A DNA stretch of 64,000 nt from JAWKIJ01 sp041394325 (GTDB lineage: Bacteria; Actinomycetota; Acidimicrobiia; Acidimicrobiales; Microtrichaceae), in the NCBI GenBank assembly GCA_041394325.1, contig JAWKIJ010000001.1:62001-126000 (forward strand). Reading direction: 5' to 3'. Position numbers and translations under genes: made by a program. Every line of letters begins with the position of its first letter. Position 1 is the first letter of the stretch. Shown here in pieces: positions 18,043-27,210 of this stretch. A model generated the notes under the pieces. That model saw only the letters and a program-made list of their open reading frames with translations. It was not told the origin of the DNA and did not search any database.

Positions 18043-19658
18043 GAACCGGTACTCCCCGCCGGTCGGTCGCCCACCATCCACAACGCTTCGGCCGCGTCGT
18101 CGATGCCTTCTGCGACATGGCTCTCGGCGCCGATGACCACCCTCCGGCGGTCGGTGGGATCGTGGAGGGGCCACGCCTCCTCGCTGCCCGGCACGGTGAG
18201 CGGTCGGCCGGCGGCGAAGTCGACCCAGCGGTCGGCGATGTCGGCGGCGACCCGACGACGCCGGTCGTCGATCTCGCCGAGCAGGACCTTGACGCCGCGC
18301 CGGTCGAGGTTGTCGAAGGTGTATGGGATCTCGACCGCGTGCGCGGCGCCGAGCGTTCCGTCCATCCCCGTCGCGGGTTCGTCGAACCGGTACACGTACA
18401 CCGGAGCGCCACCTTCACGGTGTGCGCGAGCCGTCTGCAGCATCGGCACCCTGAACGTGAGATCCGTGGCGATGGCGGTCCAGATTCGCTCGGGCTCGGG
18501 AGCCCGTCACCGCGGGTCGCGCGACCACGGGTCGCATCGCGTCGATCACGTCCGCCGTCGAGGCGCTCGATCCCCATCGGTCGATCGCCGCCACCACACG
18601 GCGGGCCAGCCGGGGACGATCGAGTGGCCGACCGCCGCCGAGTTGGGACATCCAGCGGAACAGACGCATCTCGTCGCGGTTGGTGCCCGTGAGCAGCGCG
18701 ACGTCGGCCGCGGCGCCGTTTCGCAACGCTGCGAGCGGATCGGACGCGGGTCCGCCGACGAGCCCACCGGTGGGTTGGAACGGCAACGGCAGGTCCGACG
18801 TGGGGTCGGCGGCGCCGGTGAGCTCGGTGACCTTCGCGAAGCGTTCGGCATCGACACCGGAGAGAAGGGCCATCACGTCCGGGGCGGGTGCCCCGTCGAG
18901 GTCGACGTCCAGCGCGGCCAGTACCCGCTGCGAGGTGGCCGCCGCGGTGTCGGGGTCCTGGTGGTGCGACGCCGCTCCCGACTGTGCGATCGCGCGGTGG
19001 AACAGGCCGTGACTGTCGGGGGCGGTGAGATGTGCGGCGACGCTCATGGCGCCGGCACTCTCGCCGAAGATCGTCACGTTGCCGGGGTCGCCGCCGAAGC
19101 ACTCGACGTGGTCGCGCACCCACTGCAGCGCCAGGCGCTGGTCGACGAGGCCGACGTTCGCACTGTGGCCGAACCCGTCGGAGGCCGCGACGACCGACCG
19201 CAGGTGATCCAGCCGGAGGAAGCCCAGCGCTCCGAGGCGGTAGTTGACCGTGACGACCACGACCCCACGGGCTGCCAGCGCCGCTCCGTCGTACCACGAC
19301 AGCGCTCCCGAACCGGTCGTGAACGATCCACCGTGGAACCAGACCATCACCGGCAACGAGGCGGCCGGCTCGGGGGTCCACACGTTGAGGACAAGGCAGT
19401 CCTCCGATTCGTCCTCGCCCGGCGGTACCAGCATCGAGGGCGGTTGGACCGCCCTCGGGCCGAAGGCCGTCGCGTCGCGGGTTCCGTCCCACGACGGTGC
19501 GGGTGCGGCGGGCCGGAGGCGACGGGAGCCACCGGTCGGAGTTCCGTAGGGGATGCCGAGGAACCGTGCCACCGGAACGGGTGTCCGGTCGGGTCGGGGC
19601 GCCGGTGGACCGTCTCGCCGGCGAGGAGCCCGACCGGGGTGGCGACGGTGGGGGCCAT
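18039..19658 (-). pseudogene. Type-B carboxylesterase, two frameshifts
   Basis: Alpha/beta-hydrolase of the carboxylesterase/para-nitrobenzyl esterase family. It starts at ATG 19658 (GGAG Shine-Dalgarno), MAPTVATPVGLLAGETV, and changes frame near 19605 (CCCC, one C short) to VARFLGIPYGTPTGG. Then come EDCLVLNVWTPE, VWFHGGSF (oxyanion) and FGESAGAMSV with the nucleophile Ser. Near 18495 an extra C in TCCC moves the frame to MLQTARAHREGGAPVYVYR, which carries the C-terminal part. Repaired length is about 540 aa, normal for the family. No signal peptide is seen. Confidence 0.78.
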
Positions 19659-19828
19659 CAGATGCTCCGAGCGCCGCGGGCCGTCACCCTCGCGGTTGGT
19701 GTGCCGCGCTGCATCGCGGCATCGTAGCGACGAAGGTCGATCGGCAGGTGGGCGCTGTGGCGGACCGGGTGATCGTCGGGTCCGAGGTCGGCCCGGCCAC
19801 GTTCAGCGTTGGGTGGTCTCGGGTGCGA

Positions 19829-20752
19829 TCAGTCCGACCCCGTCAGGGGTGACCGTCGTCGACGGCCCCGCGCGACGGTCGTGGAGGTCGACGGTGTCGA
19901 GGTGGTCGAGGTCGACGGTGTCGAGGTGGTCGAGGTCGGCGCGGCGGCCTCACCGTGTCGCACGACCACCGGACCCTCGGACCCGTCGGGGTTGCGCTCC
20001 TGGACGACGGCCGCGCCCACCTCGACGGGGACTCCGGCGACCACCGTCGTCGAGGGACCGACCTGGGCGGGGATCGAGGTGGGTACGGTGCTGGAGACGG
20101 AGGTGACCGCCGCGGCGGCCGCCGGGGTGGTCGCGTCGTTGCCGGACACCATGAGCAACGCGCCGAGGCCGAGGGTCGCCACGAGGACGCCCGCGGCGGG
20201 AATCAGGACACGACGACTCAGCAGGCGGTGACGGTTCGCCAGTTGAGGTGCGGTACCGGCGACGAGACGGTCGAGGTCGGCCCCGACACGGTCCGGGTCG
20301 AGGTGCAGGACGGTGCCCAGGACGGCGAGGTCGTCGAGTCGCCAGGTCACCGGGGTACCCGGTGTCGCCTCCCGCATCGAGTACACGAGTGTCGCGTAGC
20401 GGCCGAGCAGTTCGTCGGGGCCGATGGGCCCCTCCCGCCCGTCGTCGCCGTGTAGTTCGACGCGCCGTTCGTCCACGCCGAGGAGGCCTTCCTCGAGGTC
20501 GACGACCAGATGCGATCTGGCGGGGACCAGGCTCGCGGTGCCCACGCCGTACGCTCCGGCGAGTCGTGCGGCCTCACCGTCGTCCACGGCGGTGGTCCCG
20601 CGTTCGATCGACGCGAGGGCGCTGAGGCTGAACTCGCCGTGCGCCCGGTCCGCCACCTCCTCGAGGGTGAGCCCCCGCGAGGTGCGCGCCGCGCTCAACA
20701 GGGCGCCCAGACGGCGCGGGGGCAGCAGGGGGACATCGGACCAATCGGTCAT
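19829..20752 (-). CDS. Membrane-anchored XRE-type HTH protein with Thr-rich tail
   Basis: 307 aa. Residues 10-65 form an XRE helix-turn-helix (LGALLSAARTSRGLTLEEVA). A middle region of about 120 aa has no name. One membrane helix (VLIPAAGVLVATLGLGALLM) precedes a Ser/Thr/Pro-rich outer tail with an eight-residue repeat TSTTSTPS. The layout (cytoplasmic HTH, one helix, low-complexity exterior) resembles RodZ or anti-sigma-like membrane regulators, but no diagnostic motif decides. It may act on the divergent small membrane gene at 20973. Confidence 0.8.
   Translation of the reverse strand: MTDWSDVPLLPPRRLGALLSAARTSRGLTLEEVADRAHGEFSLSALASIERGTTAVDDGEAARLAGAYGVGTASLVPARSHLVVDLEEGLLGVDERRVELHGDDGREGPIGPDELLGRYATLVYSMREATPGTPVTWRLDDLAVLGTVLHLDPDRVGADLDRLVAGTAPQLANRHRLLSRRVLIPAAGVLVATLGLGALLMVSGNDATTPAAAAAVTSVSSTVPTSIPAQVGPSTTVVAGVPVEVGAAVVQERNPDGSEGPVVVRHGEAAAPTSTTSTPSTSTTSTPSTSTTVARGRRRRSPLTGSD
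19890..19937. repeat. 24-bp direct repeat, two copies
   Basis: GACGGTGTCGAGGTGGTCGA plus GGTC occurs twice in tandem (19890-19913, 19914-19937). On the minus strand each copy encodes one TSTTSTPS-type octapeptide of the HTH protein tail, a likely site of length variation. Confidence 0.85.
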
Positions 20753-20959
20753 CCGGACAGCTCCATCATCACTCTTAGCGTTTGTCTCACCACCTAGAGT
20801 ATGGGACGGGGCGAAGGGCTGGGAGAGGCCGTTTGCCCTATTCGCATCGGTCGGTGACGCCTCGCATCCACACCCGCGACCTCGTGCCCGATCCCCCGAT
20901 CATCCGGGAGCCACCCTCTCGCGCTCGATCGTGGGGGACCCGCCGCCGCGCCGCACCGC

Positions 20960-20965
20960 TAGCGT
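20960..20965 (+). promoter_or_regulatory. -10 element TAGCGT, leaderless small membrane gene
   Basis: TAGCGT ends 7 bp before GTG 20973, which supports that start over GTG 20967. Confidence 0.45.
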
Positions 20966-20972
20966 CGTGGTC

Positions 20973-21221
20973 GTGGACGACGACGCCGACCTCCTCAGCG
21001 CCCTGCCGTCGGTCCGGGCACGGGTGATCGCGTTCGCCGGCATCCTGGTGTGTGGCGCGCTCGGTGCGGCCATCGGGTTCTGGTACTCCGAGATCGCCTG
21101 CAGGTCGTCGTGCACCACCCAACAGGGCCTCACCATGCTGGGTGCCACCGTGCTCGGCGCCCTCGGCGCGGCGTCGGTGGCGACCATTTCCCTGCGGGTC
21201 GTCGGGGAGTGGCGCCGGTGA
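20973..21221 (+). CDS. Small two-helix membrane protein
   Basis: 82 aa, start chosen by the TAGCGT -10. After a short acidic leader (DDDADLLSALPS) come two hydrophobic helices: VIAFAGILVCGALGAAIGF and GLTMLGATVLGALGAASVAT. They are separated by a Cys-containing loop (EIACRSSCTT) that may form an external disulfide. No family recognised. It ends 19 bp before the inositol-phosphatase gene and is probably co-transcribed with it. Confidence 0.6.
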   Translation: MDDDADLLSALPSVRARVIAFAGILVCGALGAAIGFWYSEIACRSSCTTQQGLTMLGATVLGALGAASVATISLRVVGEWRR

Positions 21222-21240
21222 GCACCGCGACGCGACGGCT

Positions 21241-22065
21241 GTGAGTGTCGGGGAGGACCCCTCTGCCCTGCGCGACCTGGCCGAACGGGTGGCGACGGAG
21301 GCCGCGACGATGGTGCGCCACCGCCGCGCCGAAGGCTTCGGCATCGACACCAAGTCGACCGAGACCGACATGGTCACCGAACTCGACAAGGCGGCCGACC
21401 GGCTGATCCGCGAACGGCTGCTGGCGGCCCGCCCCGACGACGGGATCGTGAGCGAGGAGGACCGTGCCCACACGGGGACATCAGGCGTCACCTGGGTGGT
21501 CGACCCGATCGACGGAACCACGAACTTCGTCTACGGGCTGGCTCCCGCGGTGGTGTCGATCGCGGCAACCGACGGCGACCGGCGACCGATCGCGGCGGCC
21601 GTGGTGGAGATCTTCACCGGCTCGCTCACCGGTGGGTCGGCGGGTGGTGGCGCCCACCAGGACGGTCGCCGGCTCACCATCCCCCCTCCCCCACCCCTTC
21701 GCCGCGCGCTGGTCGCCACCGGCTTCGGCTACGACCCCCCACGCCGAACGCGCCCGGCCACGCTGCTCACGTCGATCATCGGCTCGATTCGCGACGTCCG
21801 GCGGAACGGTGCGGCGGCCTATGACCTGTGTTCGGTCGCGGCATCGAGGGTCGACGCGCTCTACGAGCACGGGCTGCACGAATGGGACTACGCCGCCGGT
21901 GTGCTCATCGCCCGTGAGGCCGGCGCGAGGGTCGGCGACCTGGAGGGCGGCGAGCCGGCCCCGTTGCGCTGCCTCGTGGCCGCGCACCCGGACCTGTACG
22001 GACCTCTCGTCGATCTGCTGGTCGCCGCGGGTGCCGCCGATCTGGACGGAACCACCACGTCATGA
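21241..22065 (+). CDS. Inositol monophosphatase family protein
   Basis: 274 aa from GTG 21241. Metal and phosphate sites are intact: SEED near 78, VDPIDGTTNFVYGL (motif A) near 90 and EWDYAAGVLIAREAGA (motif B) near 213. Family members dephosphorylate inositol-1-phosphate, histidinol phosphate, fructose-1,6-bisphosphate or PAP. With a PimB-like mannosyltransferase elsewhere in the window, a role in myo-inositol supply for phosphatidylinositol lipids is possible but inferred. The next gene, a response regulator, begins 25 bp downstream. Confidence 0.88.
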   Translation: MSVGEDPSALRDLAERVATEAATMVRHRRAEGFGIDTKSTETDMVTELDKAADRLIRERLLAARPDDGIVSEEDRAHTGTSGVTWVVDPIDGTTNFVYGLAPAVVSIAATDGDRRPIAAAVVEIFTGSLTGGSAGGGAHQDGRRLTIPPPPPLRRALVATGFGYDPPRRTRPATLLTSIIGSIRDVRRNGAAAYDLCSVAASRVDALYEHGLHEWDYAAGVLIAREAGARVGDLEGGEPAPLRCLVAAHPDLYGPLVDLLVAAGAADLDGTTTS

Positions 22066-22090
22066 CGCGATCGTGGGAGACTGAACCACC

Positions 22091-22777
22091 GTGGGCACCC
22101 GAATCCTGACCGTCGAGGACGACGAACGAATCCGCACCGCCGTGAAGCTCGCCCTCGAGGACGAGGGGTGGGAGGTCACCGAAGCCGTCAACGGCGAGGA
22201 GGCCATCGCCTTCTTCGCCCGTGACCCCGCCGACGTCGTGCTCATCGACATCATGCTGCCCGGCCTCGACGGCTTCGAGGTGTGCCGGGCCATCCGACGC
22301 ATGGCCGACGTGCCGATCGTGATGGTCACCGCCCGGGCCGACACCCACGACGTGGTCGCCGGGCTCGAGGCCGGAGCCGACGACTACCTCACCAAGCCCT
22401 TCGTCCCCAAGGAGCTGTCCGCACGAATCCGGGCGTTGTTGCGACGGGTGCGCGGCACCGAGGTTCCGGGGGCGGTGAACCGGATGCGCTTCGGCGACCT
22501 CGAAATCAGTCCGGCCGAGGGCACCGTGACCCGCGCCGGTACACCGATCCACCTCACCAAGACCGAGTTCCGCCTGCTGGTCGAGCTCGCCGCGAACGCC
22601 GGGCGGGTCTTCAGCCGGGAAGCCCTCCTCGAACAGGTCTGGGGCCACGACTACTTCGGTGACGGTCGCCTCGTCGACGTCCACATCCGTCGGCTCCGCA
22701 CCAAGGTCGAGGCCGACCCGGCCGATCCGCGCCATGTCGTGACGGTCCGGGGACTGGGCTACAAGCTCCAGGGATAG
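22091..22777 (+). CDS. mtrA: OmpR-family response regulator, MtrA-like
   Basis: 228 aa from GTG 22091. Receiver domain: VEDDE acidic pocket near 8, phospho-acceptor Asp53 in VLIDIMLPGLDGFE, Thr in MVTARADT and Lys in DDYLTKPF. The winged-helix domain (130-228) contains LTKTEFRLLVELAANAGRVF and RRLRTKVE. Length equals mycobacterial MtrA, and the order regulator - kinase - lipoprotein matches mtrA-mtrB-lpqB. MtrAB controls wall hydrolases and division in actinobacteria. The orthology call is from synteny and length. Confidence 0.9.
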   Translation: MGTRILTVEDDERIRTAVKLALEDEGWEVTEAVNGEEAIAFFARDPADVVLIDIMLPGLDGFEVCRAIRRMADVPIVMVTARADTHDVVAGLEAGADDYLTKPFVPKELSARIRALLRRVRGTEVPGAVNRMRFGDLEISPAEGTVTRAGTPIHLTKTEFRLLVELAANAGRVFSREALLEQVWGHDYFGDGRLVDVHIRRLRTKVEADPADPRHVVTVRGLGYKLQG

Positions 22778-22779
22778 CG

Positions 22780-24315
22780 ATGCGGCGACCCGGCTTCAAC
22801 CCGTTCGGGTCGTTGAGCCTGCGCGCCCGCATCATCGCCGCGTTCACCACCGGCATCATCGTGATCGCGGCGCTCGTCGCGATGAGCGCCGTCGCGCTCA
22901 CTCGATCGAACCTGCTGGACCAACGCGAGCACACCGCGCAGATCCGGGTCCGGACCAACGGTGCCCTCATGGCCGACTCGCTGGAGGGCGTCGACCTCAA
23001 CGACGTCGACGCACAGTCGCTGATGGGTTCGTTCTCCGCGTCGGGCAAGCCGTCCGCGCTGCTGTTCGACCCGACGAGCAGGGGCCCCGCCCGCTCGATC
23101 AGCCTCGACCCCCGCTTCGGCACCTCGGTCCTCCCCGAAGCGCTGGTACGGGCGGTGATCGACCGCGAGCAGCCCTCGCTGATGCGGTTCTCGTCCCGGG
23201 GCCAGGTGCTGCTCGCCGCAGGAGTACCGCTCGGCGGCCACCGCGGTGGCTACTTCGAGATCGTCGACCTCGACGACATCGCCGACACGATCCGGAAGCT
23301 CACCTTCCGGCTGCTCCTCGCGACGATCGCCGCCAGCGTGCCGGGCGCACTGTTGGGTGCATGGTCGAGCCGGCGCGTCCTTCGACCTCTCGCCGAGGTG
23401 AGCCAGGTCGCCGAGACGATCGCGCTCGGACGGTTCGATGCGCGCCTGGCCGATGCGGGGTGGGCCGACGACCCCGACCTCGGACGGTTCGTCCACTCGT
23501 TCAACTCCATGGCCGACGCCGTCTCGGACCGGATCGAGCGAGACGCCCGGTTCGCCTCCGACGTCTCCCACGAACTGCGTTCACCGCTGATGACCTTCAA
23601 CGCGTCCCTTGAGGTCCTTCGCAACGCCCGCGACGAGATGCCCGAACGCGCGCAACTCGCGTTGGACCTCCTGTCCGAGGACATGGAGCGGTTCACCCAG
23701 TTGGTCGAGGACCTCCTCGAGATCAGCCGCTTCGACGCGGGCGCGGTGCGACTCGACCTCGGGGCGGTGCTGTTGGTGGAGACCATACGCATGGCAACCC
23801 GCTCCCTGTCGGGTGAATCGATCACCGTGGACGCCGCGGCCGACGTCGACGACCTGGTGATCCTGGTCGACAAGCGTCGCCTCATGAGGATCCTCGCCAA
23901 CTTCATCGACAACGCCAGGAAGTACGCCGGCGGGACGACCCGGATCGAGGTCACGACCGTTCCCGCCTCGTCCCAGGAGGCCGCCGGCGACGACGAGGTC
24001 CTCCACGAGGACGCGGACCACCGGGACCGCGTTCGCATCGTGGTGGAGGACAGCGGTCCGGGTGTCCCCGAGGAACTCCGCAAGCGGATCTTCGAACGGT
24101 TCTCCCGGGGTGTGCAGGGCGGTAGTCGCAGTTCGGCGACGGGCGTCGGCCTCGGCCTCGCGCTCGCGGCCGAACATGCCCGCCTCCACGGCGGCGACGT
24201 GTGGGTCGAGCCGCGTACCGACGGCGTCAGCGGGGCGCGCTTCGTCGTCGAGCTCCCCGTCGTCGAGCCCGACAACGAGGAGCACGGCGAAACGCTCGTC
24301 GAGGTGACCACATGA
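22780..24315 (+). CDS. mtrB: Sensor histidine kinase, MtrB-like
   Basis: 511 aa, 2 bp after the regulator. Two membrane helices at about 17-40 and 175-195 flank an extracytoplasmic sensor of about 130 aa, then HAMP (RRVLRPLAEVSQVAETIA). The H-box FASDVSHELRSPLM has His264. N, G1 and G2 boxes are NFIDNARKYA, VEDSGPGVPEELR and GVGLGLALAAEHA. The C-terminus is acidic. Its stop overlaps the lipoprotein start as ATGA. MtrB identity rests on gene order. Confidence 0.9.
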   Translation: MRRPGFNPFGSLSLRARIIAAFTTGIIVIAALVAMSAVALTRSNLLDQREHTAQIRVRTNGALMADSLEGVDLNDVDAQSLMGSFSASGKPSALLFDPTSRGPARSISLDPRFGTSVLPEALVRAVIDREQPSLMRFSSRGQVLLAAGVPLGGHRGGYFEIVDLDDIADTIRKLTFRLLLATIAASVPGALLGAWSSRRVLRPLAEVSQVAETIALGRFDARLADAGWADDPDLGRFVHSFNSMADAVSDRIERDARFASDVSHELRSPLMTFNASLEVLRNARDEMPERAQLALDLLSEDMERFTQLVEDLLEISRFDAGAVRLDLGAVLLVETIRMATRSLSGESITVDAAADVDDLVILVDKRRLMRILANFIDNARKYAGGTTRIEVTTVPASSQEAAGDDEVLHEDADHRDRVRIVVEDSGPGVPEELRKRIFERFSRGVQGGSRSSATGVGLGLALAAEHARLHGGDVWVEPRTDGVSGARFVVELPVVEPDNEEHGETLVEVTT

Positions 24316-25019
24316 CCGGCCATACGGCCCCGACGCCCCGGATCCTCACCGGCCCGACGAACCGGGCACGGCACCTTCGGGCGACGCTGGCAGGCCTCGC
24401 GGCGCTCGTCGTGGCCGTCTCCGGCTGCGCGATCCCGCTGGATTCCCAGCCGCGGGCGATGGAGCCGACGACGACCACCACCGCCCGGCCCACGACCACG
24501 CAGAGTGGGTCCGGAGCGTCGGCGGCGCTGTACTTCGTGATCAACGGCCACCTCGCCTCCACCCAGGCCTCCGTCGCGACGCTGACCCCGACCGCGGTGC
24601 TGGACGGTCTGCTGAAGGGACCTGACTCGACCAGCGGATCCGGTGTCGTCGGGACGAAGATCCCCAGCGACACCATCCTCCACTCGGCCCGCCTCTCGGG
24701 ATCCCACCTCACCATCGACCTCGGCGGCGCGTTCGGCGACCTCGTCGGCCCGGTCCGGCGTCAGGCGTTGGGCCAGATGGTGCTCACCGTGACCGCACTG
24801 CCCAACGTCACCACCGTCTCACTCGAACTCGACGGGCAGGCGACAACGCTATTCAGCGACGCACTCGGCGACACCACCGAGGTCACCGCCTGCGACTACG
24901 TCGAGCTCTTTCCCTCCGACGCCGAGTTGGCGTCGTGGCGCCTGGCACGGCGCGACCTCGACGACCTGGCCACCCGACGGAACGCGCTGTTGCGCGCGTG
25001 TCCGGGTGCAGAGCGCTGA
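24312..25019 (+). CDS. GerMN-domain lipoprotein, short LpqB-like
   Basis: 235 aa. A type II signal peptide ends in LVVAVSGC (Cys39), so the protein is anchored to the outer face of the membrane. A Thr-rich linker precedes a GerMN (sporulation/germination-type) domain: ALYFVINGHLASTQ, LLKGPDSTSGSG, IDLGGAFGDL, LTVTALPNVTTVSLELDG. Mycobacterial LpqB, which modulates MtrB, also has GerMN but adds a beta-propeller and is more than twice as long. Here only GerMN is present. Overlap with the kinase supports a role as its accessory. Confidence 0.82.
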   Translation: MTGHTAPTPRILTGPTNRARHLRATLAGLAALVVAVSGCAIPLDSQPRAMEPTTTTTARPTTTQSGSGASAALYFVINGHLASTQASVATLTPTAVLDGLLKGPDSTSGSGVVGTKIPSDTILHSARLSGSHLTIDLGGAFGDLVGPVRRQALGQMVLTVTALPNVTTVSLELDGQATTLFSDALGDTTEVTACDYVELFPSDAELASWRLARRDLDDLATRRNALLRACPGAER

Positions 25020-25060
25020 TCGCCGTCGGCGTCTCGCCCCGCCCGTCCGCCCGGCGTCGG

Positions 25061-25066
25061 TAGATT
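25061..25066 (+). promoter_or_regulatory. -10 element TAGATT, leaderless glpK
   Basis: TAGATT ends 6 bp before ATG 25073; no ribosome binding site is present. Confidence 0.55.
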
Positions 25067-25072
25067 CGCCCC

Positions 25073-26581
25073 ATGTCCCTGGTCCTGTCCATCGACGCGG
25101 GCACCACCGGCGTCCGCGCGTTCGCGGTCGACGAGTCCGGCACGACCCGTGGCTGGGCCTATCGGGAGTTCGCCCAGCACTTCCCCCGGCCCGGATGGGT
25201 GGAGCACGACGCCGACGAGATCTGGCAGTCCGTGTGCGCCGCGCTGTCCGAGCTGCACGAGCGCCTCGACGAGCCCATCGCCGCCATCGGCATCACCGAT
25301 CAACGTGAGACCGTCGTCGCGTGGAGCCGCTCCACCGGCCGGCCGCTCCACCGGGCGATCGTCTGGCAGGACCGCCGCACCGCCGACCGCTGCCGTGACC
25401 TGGCCGAGGCCGGGCACCTCCCCCTCGTGCGTTCGACGACGGGGCTGGTCCTCGACCCCTACTTCTCGGCATCGAAGGTGGAGTGGCTCACCCGCGAGGG
25501 TGGTGTGGACCTGGGCGCCGACACGGCGGTCGGCACCATCGACGCGTGGGTGCTGTGGAACCTCACCGGCGGCACCGCCGAGCGAGGTGCCGTCCACGTC
25601 ACGGACACGACCAACGCGTCACGCACGATGCTGTTCGACATCGGCCGAGGTGACTGGTCCGAGGAGTTGTGCGAGCTGTTCTCGGTGCCGCGCTCGGTGC
25701 TCCCCGACGTAGGCCCGTCGAGCGGCCGGATCGGCGTGACCACCGATGGGCTCCCCATCCCTGCGGGTATCGCCATCTCGGGGGTCGCCGGCGATCAGCA
25801 ATCGGCGTTGTTCGGCCAGACGTGCTTCTCGCCCGGTATGACCAAGAACACCTACGGCACCGGTTCGTTCGTGCTGATGAACGTCGGGGAGTCGTTGCCG
25901 AACCCGGTGGACGGGCTGCTGAGCACGATCGCGTGGACCGTCGGCGACACGACCACCTACGCGTTGGAAGGATCGATCTTCGTCACCGGCGCGGCGGTGC
26001 AGTGGTTGCGCGACGGCCTCGGCGTGATCGGCTCGGCGCCCGAGATCGGCCCCCTGGCCGAATCGGTGCCCGACAGCGGCGGTGTGGTGATGGTGCCCGC
26101 GTTCACCGGGCTCGGATCGCCCTACTGGGACCCCTATGCGCGCGGCGCCGTCTTCGGTCTGACGAGGGGCTCGACCCGGGCGCACCTGGCACGGGCCGTC
26201 GTCGAGTCGATGGCCTTCCAGACCAGGGACGTCATCGACGCGATGGTCGCCGCGGGAGGGACCGCGGTGGTCGAGTTACGGGTCGACGGAGGAGCTTCGC
26301 GCGCCGACCTCCTCCTCGGCCTGGTGGCCGATCAACTCGACGTCGCGGTCGTCCGGCCCACCCACGAGGCGGCAACGGCACTCGGAGCCGCGTACCTCGC
26401 CGGCTTGGCCGAGGGCGTCTGGTCGGGGATGGACGAGCTGTCCGGGATCTGGCAGGAGGACCGACGGGTCGATCCCTCCCACGGGGGGGACCGGAGCGCG
26501 GTCGACGCCGCGTACGCGGCGTGGCGTCGAGCTGTCGGCCGCATCCGCGGGTGGGCCCGCGACGACGCCGCACCCCGCTGA
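25073..26581 (+). CDS. glpK: Glycerol kinase
   Basis: 502 aa, full length. FGGY fold with phosphate loop SIDAGTTGVRAFAVDESG, AIVWQDRRTADRC (glycerol site), ISGVAGDQQSALFGQ, TKNTYGTGSFVLMN and VDGGASRADLLLGLVADQL. It phosphorylates glycerol to sn-glycerol-3-phosphate, the substrate of the GlpD encoded at 38 kb. It sits apart from glpD with its own leaderless-type promoter. A TetR gene follows after 7 bp and may control it. Confidence 0.95.
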   Translation: MSLVLSIDAGTTGVRAFAVDESGTTRGWAYREFAQHFPRPGWVEHDADEIWQSVCAALSELHERLDEPIAAIGITDQRETVVAWSRSTGRPLHRAIVWQDRRTADRCRDLAEAGHLPLVRSTTGLVLDPYFSASKVEWLTREGGVDLGADTAVGTIDAWVLWNLTGGTAERGAVHVTDTTNASRTMLFDIGRGDWSEELCELFSVPRSVLPDVGPSSGRIGVTTDGLPIPAGIAISGVAGDQQSALFGQTCFSPGMTKNTYGTGSFVLMNVGESLPNPVDGLLSTIAWTVGDTTTYALEGSIFVTGAAVQWLRDGLGVIGSAPEIGPLAESVPDSGGVVMVPAFTGLGSPYWDPYARGAVFGLTRGSTRAHLARAVVESMAFQTRDVIDAMVAAGGTAVVELRVDGGASRADLLLGLVADQLDVAVVRPTHEAATALGAAYLAGLAEGVWSGMDELSGIWQEDRRVDPSHGGDRSAVDAAYAAWRRAVGRIRGWARDDAAPR

Positions 26582-26588
26582 TGCGTCG

Positions 26589-27185
26589 ATGACGACCGAG
26601 CGGACGCTGACCGAGCGCGGGGTGCGTCGCCGCGACGAACTGGTCGCCGTGGCGACGCGGCGGTTCGCCGCCGACGGCTACCACTCGACGTCGGTTGCCG
26701 ATCTGGTCGACGAGATCGGGGCGGGCAAAGGCGTCTTCTACTGGTACTTCGAGTCGAAGGAGGCGCTGTTCAGGGGGATCCTGCGCGATGCCCTTCAGGA
26801 CCTGCGGGCCTCCCAACGTCGTGCCGTCGCCGCCCTCGACGATCCGATCGAGCAGATCGCCGCCGGCCTACGCGCCGCGGTTCGCTGGACCGGGCGGCAT
26901 CGGGACCTCGCAACCCTGGTCGAGTTCGCCCAGACGGAGGAGCGCTTCGCTCCACTGCTGCGCCGGGGCCGGGCGCTGCTCGTGGCGGACGCGTCCGCGG
27001 TGATCCGAAGCGCGATCGAGACGGGATCGATCCCCGACGGTGATCCCGAGGCGTTCGGCTACGCGATGCTCGGGGTCTCTACCTCGTTGACGTTCAACTT
27101 CGTCCACGACCGTGATCGTGATCCCGAGGCGGTCGCCGACACGGTGGTGACCTTCTGCCTGCGGGGTCTCGGCGCGTCCTGCTGA
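26589..27185 (+). CDS. TetR-family transcriptional regulator
   Basis: 198 aa. N-terminal HTH: RRDELVAVATRRFAADGYHS, then VADLVDEIGAGKGVFYWYFESKEALF, the usual TetR signature at 14-60. The C-terminal ligand domain has no specific match; a longer HTH-proximal region and FVHDRDRDPEAVADTVVTF are seen near the end. It lies immediately downstream of glpK, so regulation of glpK is plausible. No clear operator was found. Confidence 0.88.
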   Translation: MTTERTLTERGVRRRDELVAVATRRFAADGYHSTSVADLVDEIGAGKGVFYWYFESKEALFRGILRDALQDLRASQRRAVAALDDPIEQIAAGLRAAVRWTGRHRDLATLVEFAQTEERFAPLLRRGRALLVADASAVIRSAIETGSIPDGDPEAFGYAMLGVSTSLTFNFVHDRDRDPEAVADTVVTFCLRGLGASC

Positions 27186-27210
27186 ACGGCGGAGCCGTCG
27201 ACGGTTCAGC
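27181..27210. terminator. Bidirectional terminator spanning both stop codons
   Basis: GCTGAAC ... GTTCAGC forms a stem with an inner CGGC-GGA-GCCG hairpin. The TetR stop lies in the left arm and the convergent aminotransferase stop in the right arm. Confidence 0.6.

Noticed and set aside
18013..20106. A 697-codon open frame on the plus strand
   Set aside because: Shadow of esterase and HTH genes; low-complexity Arg/Gly translation.
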